Assembly (NCBI RefSeq): GCF_041154455.1
Contig: NZ_AP028664.1
Location: forward strand, 124,001-188,000
Length of the DNA stretch: 64,000 nucleotides
Source of the DNA: Variovorax sp. V213
Lineage (GTDB): Bacteria > Pseudomonadota > Gammaproteobacteria > Burkholderiales > Burkholderiaceae_C
Direction: 5' to 3'
In this document: one piece after another, positions 52,609-60,539 of the stretch
How positions within the stretch are numbered: the first letter of the stretch is position 1
Layout: each line of letters opens with the position of its first letter
The notes under the pieces: model-generated
The model's input: the letters and a program-made list of their open reading frames with translations, nothing else
The model's database searches: none
What the model was told of the DNA's origin: nothing
Made by a program: the position numbers and the translations under genes

Positions 52609-53769
52609 GTGACCATCGGCGATCAACAGCTGCTCAAGCGGATGAACCGCAGCGTCCTGCTGCGGCTGCTGCGCGCGCGGCCGGGACTCTCGCGTGCGCG
52701 GCTCGCCACCGAAAGCGGCCTCACCAAATCGACCGTGAGCCTGCTGGTGCGCGAGCTTCTCGACGAGGGCTGGCTCAGCGAGGCAGGTACGACTGTTGCG
52801 GATGGTCTGGGACGGCCTTCCACGCCGTTGCAGATCAACGTCGGCATGCGCGCGCTGATGGGCGTCGAGATCGCCGTCGAAACGGTGCGCCTGGCCTGCG
52901 TCTCGCTGCAGGGCGAGGTGCTGCATGCCGACACGCATGCGCTGACCGACAGCGCTCCGGCGGGCGTCTGCGCGCAGGTCGCGCGCATGGCCGCGGCCGC
53001 GCACCGGCAGTTGGACGAACTGGGGCTGCGCCTGTCGAGCATCGGCGTCTGCGTGCCGGGCGCGGTGGACGATTGCACCGGCGTGGTCCGCTTTGCGCCC
53101 AACCTCGGCTGGCGCAACGTGAGCCTGCTGCCCGCGCTCGAAAAAGCCTTTGCCGCGGCGGGCCTGCCGGACGTCATGGTGCAGCTGCAGAACGATGCCG
53201 ATGCCGCCGCGCTCGGCGAGTACGAGTTCTTCGGCGGCGAGGGCGGCGATCCGCTGATCTTCGTCAGCTGCGACGTCGGCGTGGGTGCCGGCGTGGTGCT
53301 GAACGACCGCCTGTTCACGGGCGCGCAAGGCATGGCGGGCGAGATCGGCCACACCATCCTGCAGATCGACGGGCCGCTGTGCTCGTGCGGGCGAAGAGGC
53401 TGCGCCGAAGCCTTCTTCGGTTCGCGTGCGCTGGAGCGCGACGCACCCGACACGGCGCGCGCGGCCGCCTTCTTCGGCGTGCTGCTGCAGAACCTGTGGG
53501 TCACCTTCGATCCGCGCGCCATCGTGCTCGGCGGCAAGTCGTGCACTCACCATCGCGGCCTGGCGCAGGAGGCTTTCGAGATGGTGAAGCGCCATGCCGA
53601 TGCGGCCGGCATGCCCGCGCCCGATCTGCGCCTGGCCCGCTATGGCGAGCTGGCTCCCGCGGTGGGCGCGGCCGCGCTGGCGCTGCACGAGTACCTGCGG
53701 CCTCTTCAGCTCGATGCGCGTGCGCGCCGGGCCCGTGCCGCGCGCGAGTACCGGATTTCTTCGGCCTGA
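52609..53769 (+). CDS. ROK-family transcriptional regulator (XylR-like)
   Basis: 386 residues from a GTG start. N-terminal HTH 'RPGLSRARLATESGLTKSTVSLLVRELLDEGWL' then a ROK sugar-binding domain: 'VPGAVDDCTGVVRFAPNLGWRNVSL', 'NDADAAALGEYEFFGG', 'GVGAGVVLNDRLFTGAQGMAGEIGH' and the zinc motif 'CSCGRRGCAEAFFGSR'. It lies 40 bp after xylG and probably represses this operon through the dyad at 49383. Confidence 0.9.
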   Translation: MTIGDQQLLKRMNRSVLLRLLRARPGLSRARLATESGLTKSTVSLLVRELLDEGWLSEAGTTVADGLGRPSTPLQINVGMRALMGVEIAVETVRLACVSLQGEVLHADTHALTDSAPAGVCAQVARMAAAAHRQLDELGLRLSSIGVCVPGAVDDCTGVVRFAPNLGWRNVSLLPALEKAFAAAGLPDVMVQLQNDADAAALGEYEFFGGEGGDPLIFVSCDVGVGAGVVLNDRLFTGAQGMAGEIGHTILQIDGPLCSCGRRGCAEAFFGSRALERDAPDTARAAAFFGVLLQNLWVTFDPRAIVLGGKSCTHHRGLAQEAFEMVKRHADAAGMPAPDLRLARYGELAPAVGAAALALHEYLRPLQLDARARRARAAREYRISSA

Positions 53770-53796
53770 AAAACCTGCGAGGGGACCAGTACGCGA

Positions 53797-55077
53797 TCAG
53801 CCCGGCGCGGTCGCCGCGCCTTTGTCCGCTTCGCGCCAGTCGCGCAGCCGCCGGTACAGCGTGCCGCGCGACACGCCCAGCTGCCGCGCCGCCTGCGACA
53901 CGTTGCCGCCCTGCGCCGCCAGCGCTTCCTCGATCAGCTTGCGGCTGTGCTCGCGCAGTGTTTCGCCGTGCGGCGTTTCCGTTTCTACGTGGCGGGGAAC
54001 CACCGCTCCCGTGCTGTCTTTGGCCGCACAGGCGTCGATCGGCGTCGAGGGCTCGATGGACATCACCGCGCCGGTCTCGCCGGGCATTGCCACCGCGTGC
54101 CTGAAGTCCGCGCCTTCCGCCGCCTTGAGCCGCGCCTGCACCCACACGCCGAGGCCGCTGGCCAGGCGCAGCGGCTGCGCCGCTTCGCGCCGTTGCAGCC
54201 GTAGCAGGCTGGCGAGATCGTGGCCCAGCATGGACTCGACATCGCGCTCGCAGGCTTCTTCCGGCAGGCGGCCGATCAGCCGCGCGCCGGCGCCGTTGAG
54301 CCAGGCGATGGTGCCGTCGGGCGCCACGCCGGCCAGCGCTTCCATGGGCGTGCCCAGCAAGGTCGGGCTGGCCTGGAAGCGCAGGATCAGGTGGTCGCGC
54401 GACTGTGCCTGCAGCAGCCGGTTCTCGATGGTGGTGGCGTACAGCGCCACCATCGAGGCCGCGTCGAAACCGAAGCGTCGCGCCTCCATCGTGATGTCGA
54501 GCACGCCGGCAAGCTGGCCCGCCACGTCCCGAATGGGCGCCGCGGCGCATTGCATCTGCGACAGCACGTCGAAGTAGTGCTCCGCGCCGTCGACGGTGCA
54601 GGCCTGTCCGGTGGTCGCCACGATGCCCGGCGCGGTGGTACCGACGATGCGCTCCGAAATGTTCACGCCCACGCGCGCGGTCTTGCGCAGCACCGGCTGG
54701 TGCGCCCCGGCCGGCTGCTGCGTGACGTGCACCACCACGCCTTCGCCGTCCGTCAGGATCACGCGGCAGTCGGTGCCCGAGAGCGCGCTTTCCATGCTCG
54801 CGAGCTCCTGCCGCGCGACCTCGAGCAGTTCGCGGTTGCGCGCCAGCGTGGCGTGCAGCCGGCTGGGCGTGACCGCATCGAAAGGCACGATGCGTTGCCG
54901 GTCGCTGTGGTTGCGGGTGCAGCGCAGCCACGACTGGATCACCGCTTCGCCGACCAGGCCCGAGGGCCGCACGCCTTCCTCGAAGAACTGTTGCCGCGCA
55001 AGTGCCACGCGCTGCGCGGGCGTGGTGGAAAAGAGTTGGCGCGGCGCGGTTGCCGTGCCCAGCCTTTCGAAAGCCAT
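53797..55077 (-). CDS. AcoR-like regulator lacking the AAA+ domain (GAF-PAS-Fis HTH)
   Basis: 426 residues. An N-terminal segment 'GLVGEAVIQSWLRCTRNH' and GAF-like region (about 80-220) match acetoin-type sigma-54 activators; a PAS domain follows (about 230-310). The C-terminus is a Fis-type HTH 'EEALAAQGGNVSQAARQLGVSRGTLYRRLRDW' (about 385-415). The AAA+ ATPase with GAFTGA, normally between PAS and HTH, is missing, so it cannot act as a sigma-54 activator in the usual way. It is divergent from the alcohol dehydrogenase gene. Confidence 0.85.
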   Translation of the reverse strand: MAFERLGTATAPRQLFSTTPAQRVALARQQFFEEGVRPSGLVGEAVIQSWLRCTRNHSDRQRIVPFDAVTPSRLHATLARNRELLEVARQELASMESALSGTDCRVILTDGEGVVVHVTQQPAGAHQPVLRKTARVGVNISERIVGTTAPGIVATTGQACTVDGAEHYFDVLSQMQCAAAPIRDVAGQLAGVLDITMEARRFGFDAASMVALYATTIENRLLQAQSRDHLILRFQASPTLLGTPMEALAGVAPDGTIAWLNGAGARLIGRLPEEACERDVESMLGHDLASLLRLQRREAAQPLRLASGLGVWVQARLKAAEGADFRHAVAMPGETGAVMSIEPSTPIDACAAKDSTGAVVPRHVETETPHGETLREHSRKLIEEALAAQGGNVSQAARQLGVSRGTLYRRLRDWREADKGAATAPG

Positions 55078-55150
55078 GCTATTCGCTGCTCCTCGAAGTC
55101 GGGGGAATCAGGAAAATGGGGAACCGGAAATCGCTGGCCCCTCTCGAATG

Positions 55151-55167
55151 TGTTCTGCAATGGAACA
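55151..55167. promoter_or_regulatory. Dyad TGTTC-N7-GAACA upstream of alcohol dehydrogenase
   Basis: A 5-bp dyad in the 166-bp gap between the divergent regulator and dehydrogenase genes, 77 bp before the dehydrogenase ATG. It is a candidate binding site for the Fis-type HTH regulator; short enough that chance is possible. Confidence 0.35.
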
Positions 55168-55243
55168 GCGCCGGACTGGGGAAATCCCGAAGGTGAAGGC
55201 CAGGGCGACAAAAACGATCCTTGCGGCACAAAGGAGACTCACG

Positions 55244-57364
55244 ATGAAAAAGATCCACGCCGGGCTGCTTCCGCTCGCCGCTGCATGGCTGTGCCTGGGC
55301 GCGTCGACGGTTTCGGCCCAGGCTCCGGGCAACCCGCAGGACCGCGCCGCGGCGGCCGTCAAGCAGGTGAACGGCGACTTCATCCGCGCCAATGCGGCAG
55401 AGAAGAAGACGCCCGACTGGCCGAGCTACGGCCTCGACTACGCCGAGACGCGCTTCAGCAAGCTCGATCAGGTGAACGCCAGCAACGTCAAGCAGCTCGG
55501 CCTGGTCTGGTCCTACAACCTGGAGTCCACGCGCGGCGTGGAAGCCACGCCGCTCGTGGTCGACGGCGTCATGTACGTCACCGCCTCGTGGAGCGTGGTG
55601 CACGCCATCGACACGCGCACCGGGCAAAGGCTCTGGACCTTCGATCCGCAGGTCGACAAGTCCAAGGGCTTCCGGGGCTGCTGCGACGTGGTGAACCGCG
55701 GCGTTGCGCTGCACGAGGGCCGAGTCTACGTGGCCGCCTACGACGGCCGGCTCATCGCGCTCGATGCGGCCACGGGCCAGAAGGTCTGGGAAAAGAACAC
55801 CATCGAGGGGCAGAAGGGCTCCTACACCATCACCGGCGCGCCGCGCGTGTTCAAGGGCAAGGTCATCATCGGCAACGGCGGCGCCGAATACGGCGTGCGC
55901 GGCTACGTCACGGCCTACGACGCGAAGACCGGCGACCAGAAGTGGCGCTGGTTCGTGGTGCCGGGCGATCCGAGCAAGCCTTTCGAGGACGAATCCATGG
56001 CGCGCGCCGCCAAGACCTGGGACCCGAGCGGCAAGTACTGGGAAGCGGGCGGCGGCGGCACCGCATGGGACAGCTTCGCCTTCGACCCCGAGCTCAACCT
56101 GATGTACGTGGGCACCGGCAACGGCTCTCCCTGGGCACACAAGGCGCGCAGCCCCAAGGGCGGCGACAATCTCTACCTGGGTTCGGTGGTGGCCCTGAAC
56201 CCCGACACCGGCAAGTACGTGTGGCACTACCAGGAGACACCCGGCGACAACTGGGACTACACCTCCACCCAGTCGATGATCCTGGCCAACGTCAAGCTGG
56301 GCGGCAAGGCGCGCAAGGTGCTGCTGCATGCGCCGAAGAACGGCTTTTTCTTTGTCATCGACCGCACCAATGGCAAGTTCATCTCGGCGAAGAATTTTGT
56401 CGAGGTGAACTGGGCCACCGGCTACGACAAGAACGGCCGGCCCATCGAGATCGCTGCCGCGCGACAGAACGAAAAGCCCGGGGACAGCATCCCCGGCCCC
56501 TTCGGCGCGCACAACTGGCACCCGATGTCGTTCAACCCGCAAACCGGCCTGGCTTACCTGCCCGCGCAGAACGTGCCGCTCAACCTGATGGACGACAAGG
56601 ACTGGAAATTCGACCAGAACGCGCCCGGCCGCCCGCACGCTGCACTGGGTTGGAACACTGGCATGTTCGCCAACGCCGAGCCGCCCAAGAGCAAGCCCTT
56701 CGGCCGCCTCGTCGCCTGGGACCCGGTGGCGCAGAAGGAGGCCTGGCGCGTGGATTACGCCTCGCCGTGGAACGGCGGCACCCTCACCACCGCCGGCAAC
56801 CTCGTGTTCCAGGGCACGGCCGACGGCCGCCTGGTGGCCTACAACGCGAAGACCGGCGAGAAGCTCTGGGAGACGCCCACGGGCACCGGCGTGGTCGCGG
56901 CGCCTGCCACCTACATGGTCGACGGCAAGCAGTACGTGTCGATTGCGGTGGGCTGGGGCGGCGTGTACGGCCTCGCGCAGCGCGCCACCGAGCGGCAGGG
57001 GCCGGGCACGGTCTACACCTTCGCGGTCGGTGGCACGGCCAAGATGCCGGAGTTCGTGCAGTACCGCATGGACAAGCTGGTGCAGGGCGTGAAGTACGAC
57101 CCCGCCAAGGTCCAGGCCGGCACCATGCTCTATGTGAGCAACTGCGTGTTCTGCCACGGCGTGCCGGGCGTGGACCGCGGCGGCAATATCCCGAACCTCG
57201 GCTACATGGATGCGGCCTACATCGAGAACCTCGACAAATTCATCCTCAAGGGCCCGGCCATGGCGCGCGGCATGCCCGACTTCACGGGCAAGCTCTCGGG
57301 CGAGGAGATCGAGAGCATCAAGGCTTTCATCCAGGGCACGGCGGACGCGATCCGGCCGAAGTGA
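55244..57364 (+). CDS. PQQ-dependent quinohemoprotein alcohol dehydrogenase
   Basis: 706 residues with signal peptide ending 'STVSAQA'. The eight-bladed propeller has the vicinal disulfide C146-C147 ('FRGCCDVVNRG'), Trp-docking repeats such as 'DAKTGDQKWRW', and 'GDNWDYTSTQ' with catalytic Asp335/338. The C-terminal cytochrome c domain has the haem site C634-V-F-C637-H638. This is the type II alcohol dehydrogenase that oxidises periplasmic primary alcohols and passes electrons through haem c. No PQQ synthesis genes are in the window. Confidence 0.93.
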   Translation: MKKIHAGLLPLAAAWLCLGASTVSAQAPGNPQDRAAAAVKQVNGDFIRANAAEKKTPDWPSYGLDYAETRFSKLDQVNASNVKQLGLVWSYNLESTRGVEATPLVVDGVMYVTASWSVVHAIDTRTGQRLWTFDPQVDKSKGFRGCCDVVNRGVALHEGRVYVAAYDGRLIALDAATGQKVWEKNTIEGQKGSYTITGAPRVFKGKVIIGNGGAEYGVRGYVTAYDAKTGDQKWRWFVVPGDPSKPFEDESMARAAKTWDPSGKYWEAGGGGTAWDSFAFDPELNLMYVGTGNGSPWAHKARSPKGGDNLYLGSVVALNPDTGKYVWHYQETPGDNWDYTSTQSMILANVKLGGKARKVLLHAPKNGFFFVIDRTNGKFISAKNFVEVNWATGYDKNGRPIEIAAARQNEKPGDSIPGPFGAHNWHPMSFNPQTGLAYLPAQNVPLNLMDDKDWKFDQNAPGRPHAALGWNTGMFANAEPPKSKPFGRLVAWDPVAQKEAWRVDYASPWNGGTLTTAGNLVFQGTADGRLVAYNAKTGEKLWETPTGTGVVAAPATYMVDGKQYVSIAVGWGGVYGLAQRATERQGPGTVYTFAVGGTAKMPEFVQYRMDKLVQGVKYDPAKVQAGTMLYVSNCVFCHGVPGVDRGGNIPNLGYMDAAYIENLDKFILKGPAMARGMPDFTGKLSGEEIESIKAFIQGTADAIRPK

Positions 57365-57386
57365 CGCTGTCGCCGCCATGAAAAAA

Positions 57387-57424
57387 GCCGCCGGACCTGA
57401 TGGCCCGGCGGCGCTTCTTTTTTT
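57387..57424 (+). terminator. Intrinsic terminator after alcohol dehydrogenase
   Basis: GCCGCCGG (57387-57394) pairs with CCGGCGGC (57405-57412) across a 10-nt loop, followed by CTTCTTTTTTT. It also lies 19 bp beyond the convergent Bug-receptor stop. Confidence 0.85.
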
Positions 57425-57442
57425 GGCGAGGGATCGAAACGA

Positions 57443-58417
57443 TCAGTCGGCGTACACGCCGGCAGCCTTTATGATGGGCCCCCACTTGGCGATTTCAGCC
57501 GAGACGAACTTCTTGTGCTCGGCCGGCTCGGTGCGCTTGTCGGCGACGATCACGGCGCCCAGCGCTTCTTCGCGCTTGATGAAGCCCGGGTCCTTCAGCG
57601 CGGCCTTGACGGCTTCGTTGAGCTTCTTCAGTACCGGCGCCGGCGTGCCCTTGGGCGCATACACGCCGTGCCAGATCGAGACCTCGAAGTCCTTCAGGCC
57701 CGATTCGGCCAGCGTCGGCAGATCTTTCAGGGCCGGCGTGCTCAGGCGCTTGCTCGTGGTCACGGCATAGGCCTTGACCTTCTTGGCCTCGATCTGCGAG
57801 GTGGTGTTGGTGGTCTGGTCGCACAGCAGGTCGATCTGGCCGCCCAGCAGGTCGGCGATGGCCGGTGCGGTGCCCTTGTAGGGAACCGGTGTCATTTCGA
57901 CCTTGAGCGCGCTCTGGAACAGCAGGCCGCACAGGTGCGACGCGGCGCCCAGCCCGGCATTGCCGAGGTTGATCTTGCCCTTGTTGGCAGCGATCCACGC
58001 CGTCAGTTCCTTGTAGTTGTTGGCGGGCAGGGTGGGCCTGCCGATGAGCGTCATCGGCACTTCATTGACCATGCCGAGGTATTCGAAGTCGTTCTCGACG
58101 TTGAACGGCAGCTTGCGGTAGAGCGCCGGCATCGTGGACATGCCGATGTGGTTCACCAGAATGGTGTAGCCGTCGGGCGCAGCGCGAGCGACCTTGGCGG
58201 TGCCGATGGAGCTGCCGGCGCCCGCGGTGTTGTCCACGACGATCGTCGTGCCGAGGGTCTTCTGCATGGCTTCGGCCAGGTCGCGCGCCACGCGGTCGGT
58301 CGGGCCGCCGGCTGAGAAAGGCACTACCAGCGTGACAGTCTTGCCTGCAGGGAAATCCTGGGCGTAGGCGCCCGCGGCGGCAGCGGCAATCGCCGTAAAT
58401 GCAAGCAATTTCTTCAT
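57443..58417 (-). CDS. Bug/TctC-family periplasmic solute receptor
   Basis: 324 residues. Signal peptide ends 'GAYAQD'. 'GKTVTLVVPFSAGGPTDRVARDLAEAMQKTLGTTIVVDNTAGAGSSIGTAKVARAAPDGYT' and 'VPYKGTAPAIADLLGGQIDLLCDQTTNTTSQI' match Bug receptors. No transporter genes are adjacent. Its position 3' to the alcohol dehydrogenase, convergent with it, gives no hint of ligand. Confidence 0.9.
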   Translation of the reverse strand: MKKLLAFTAIAAAAAGAYAQDFPAGKTVTLVVPFSAGGPTDRVARDLAEAMQKTLGTTIVVDNTAGAGSSIGTAKVARAAPDGYTILVNHIGMSTMPALYRKLPFNVENDFEYLGMVNEVPMTLIGRPTLPANNYKELTAWIAANKGKINLGNAGLGAASHLCGLLFQSALKVEMTPVPYKGTAPAIADLLGGQIDLLCDQTTNTTSQIEAKKVKAYAVTTSKRLSTPALKDLPTLAESGLKDFEVSIWHGVYAPKGTPAPVLKKLNEAVKAALKDPGFIKREEALGAVIVADKRTEPAEHKKFVSAEIAKWGPIIKAAGVYAD

Positions 58418-58621
58418 GATGTCTCCCGACGATTGAAATGAAAACGGCCGCGATCATAAAGGCTGACCACGACCTGACCCATAGCGAATAGCCCTAGGGA
58501 CGCGCCAGAAAGCGCACTTTCCTGGGGCATGATGCGCGCTCGCAAGTCGCGCCTGGGGAGGCGCGAAGAAAAAACCATAAACACCGCAGGCCCACGGGCC
58601 GCATCGAGGAGGAATTTCCAT

Positions 58622-59812
58622 ATGGATCCATGGGTCTATCCGCGCGAGCGCTGGCTCGGCAACATCACGCTCGGACTCGGCCTCTTGGTCTGGGTGCTGC
58701 TGGTGCTCGGCACCCTGGGCATTGCGCTCGTCTATGTACTGCTCGGCTTCATTGCCTATGTGTTCGCACAGTCGGCCGTCATCGCCTGGATCAAGGGCAC
58801 GGCCGTGAAGCTTTCGCCCACCCAGCTGCCGGACCTGCATGCGCGCTTCCAGGCCTGCTGCGGCCATCTCGGCATCGAGCACCCGCCCGAGGCCTACCTG
58901 CTGCATGGCGACGGCATCTTCAACGCCTTTGCCACCCGCTTCTTCGGCCGCAACTTCGTGGTGCTGCTGTCCGACGTGGTCGACGCGATGGAAGCCCAGC
59001 CCGACGGCATCAACTTCTACATCGGCCACGAGCTCGGCCACATCCGGCGCGGCCACCTCACGGGCCACATCTGGCGCGCCCCGGTGCTCTGGCTGCCACT
59101 GCTCGGCGCCGCCTACTCTCGCGCGAAGGAATACACCTGCGACCTGCATGGCGCCGCCTGCTGCGAGCAGCCCGACTCCGCACCCCGCGCACTCGTGGCG
59201 CTGGCCGCCGGTGCGCAGCAATGGCGCAACGTCGACCTGCAGCGCTACGCCGACCAGTCGGTGGGCAACAGCGGCTTCTGGGGCTCGTTCCATGAAGTGA
59301 TCGCCGGCTACCCCTGGCTCACCAAGCGCGTGGCGCGCACCATCGACGCGGATGCGAAGCTGCCGAGCCGCAATCCCGTGGCCTACCTGCTCGCCGTCTT
59401 CGTGCCGTACACCGGCCGTGCCGGCGGCGGTGCACTGGCGTTGGTGATGGTGGTCGCCATCATCGGCGTGCTGGCCGCCGTGGCCATTCCGGCCTACAAG
59501 GAATACCAGACCCGCGCGGTCGTTTCCCAGGCCTGGTCGGAGGCCGCGCCAGTGCGCGAAGCGCTCGGCAACTACTACAAGCAGAAGGAAGAGATTCCCG
59601 ACTCGCTCTCGATCGCCGGTGCCCCCGAAAGCCTGCCCGGCGGCGCGGAGCTGACGCTCGATCCGGACACCATGGTGGTCGAAGTCGCGCTTCCAAAGGC
59701 GGCAGGCACGCTGCGCATGGAGCCCTCGGCCACCGATGACGGCATTGCATGGAACTGCGTGGCCGGTGACGACCTGGCTGACAAGGCACTGCCGATCGCC
59801 TGCCGCAAATAG
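58622..59812 (+). CDS. M48 zinc peptidase fused to a type IV pilin-like domain
   Basis: 396 residues. Two transmembrane helices near the N-terminus (about 15-55) precede an M48/HtpX-like domain with H136-E137-L-G-H140 and third ligand E170 in 'AKEYTCDLHG'. From about 268 the sequence becomes a pilin: 'ALALVMVVAIIGVLAAVAIPAYKEYQTRAVVSQA', then a globular part with C379 and C394 placed like the disulfide loop of PilA. The prepilin site (G-FTLIE) and its Glu5 are absent, so the domain is not cleaved by PilD and probably stays as a membrane anchor or pilus-interacting module. Start ATG 58622 follows GAGGAGG. Confidence 0.88.
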   Translation: MDPWVYPRERWLGNITLGLGLLVWVLLVLGTLGIALVYVLLGFIAYVFAQSAVIAWIKGTAVKLSPTQLPDLHARFQACCGHLGIEHPPEAYLLHGDGIFNAFATRFFGRNFVVLLSDVVDAMEAQPDGINFYIGHELGHIRRGHLTGHIWRAPVLWLPLLGAAYSRAKEYTCDLHGAACCEQPDSAPRALVALAAGAQQWRNVDLQRYADQSVGNSGFWGSFHEVIAGYPWLTKRVARTIDADAKLPSRNPVAYLLAVFVPYTGRAGGGALALVMVVAIIGVLAAVAIPAYKEYQTRAVVSQAWSEAAPVREALGNYYKQKEEIPDSLSIAGAPESLPGGAELTLDPDTMVVEVALPKAAGTLRMEPSATDDGIAWNCVAGDDLADKALPIACRK

Positions 59813-59969
59813 CGGCAAATTGAACGACATACAGTCGTAAGAGAAGTTTGCCGGCCGTCCAACTGTCCGACAGGCAGACCCGACGCGTGCCGATGCCCTC
59901 CACGGGGGTGGGTTCTAGGGTGAAGTCTTTGCCGCCATCACCAGGCATCCAACAAGGAGAACTTCACCC

Positions 59970-60539
59970 ATGCCCATCACCTCATCCTCGCTGGACGGAA
60001 TGAAGGTTGCCATCCTCGTGTCGGACGGCTTCGAGCAGGCCGAGATGACCGAGCCGCGCAAGGCGCTCGAAAGTGCCGGTGCGCAGACGCAGATCGTCTC
60101 GCCGCTCGACGGCAGCGTGCGCGGCTGGAAGCACCTGGAGCCGGCCGACACCTTCGAGGTCGACGTGCCGCTGAAGAACGCCAATGCCGACGACTTCGAT
60201 GCGCTGCTGCTGCCCGGCGGCGTCGTCAACCCCGATGCACTGCGCATCAACCAGAAGGCCGTGGCTTTCGTGCGCGCCTTCGTCGAATCGGGCAAGCCCA
60301 TTGCCGCCATCTGCCACGGTCCATGGACGCTCATCAACGCCGATGGCGTCAAGGGCCGAAAGCTGACGTCGTGGCCTTCGCTGCGCATCGACCTGATGAA
60401 CGCGGGCGCGAAGTGGACCGACCATGAAGTGGTGGTCGACCGCGGCCTGGTGACGAGCCGCAGGCCCGACGACCTGCCCGCATTCAACCGCGAGATGACG
60501 AAGCTGTTCGAGCTCGCGCACGAAGCGGCGATTCACTGA
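59970..60539 (+). CDS. PfpI/DJ-1 family protein (stress or glyoxalase type)
   Basis: 189 residues. 'GMKVAILVSDGFEQAEMTEPRKALESAGAQ', 'DALLLPGGVVNPDALR' and the nucleophile elbow 'IAAICHGPWTLI' (Cys and His) are typical of the PfpI group, whose members act as proteases, glyoxalases or deglycases. A Glu near 'EQAE' completes the usual site. AACAAGGAGAAC precedes the ATG. Its 3' end overlaps, on the opposite strand, the end of the next gene by 56 bp. Confidence 0.88.
   Translation: MPITSSSLDGMKVAILVSDGFEQAEMTEPRKALESAGAQTQIVSPLDGSVRGWKHLEPADTFEVDVPLKNANADDFDALLLPGGVVNPDALRINQKAVAFVRAFVESGKPIAAICHGPWTLINADGVKGRKLTSWPSLRIDLMNAGAKWTDHEVVVDRGLVTSRRPDDLPAFNREMTKLFELAHEAAIH

Noticed and set aside
54220..57381. 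A 1053-codon open frame overlapping the AcoR-like gene and the alcohol dehydrogenase
   Set aside because: The alcohol dehydrogenase in the neighbouring frame has a full set of catalytic motifs, and this frame is low-complexity Arg/His/Gly sequence.
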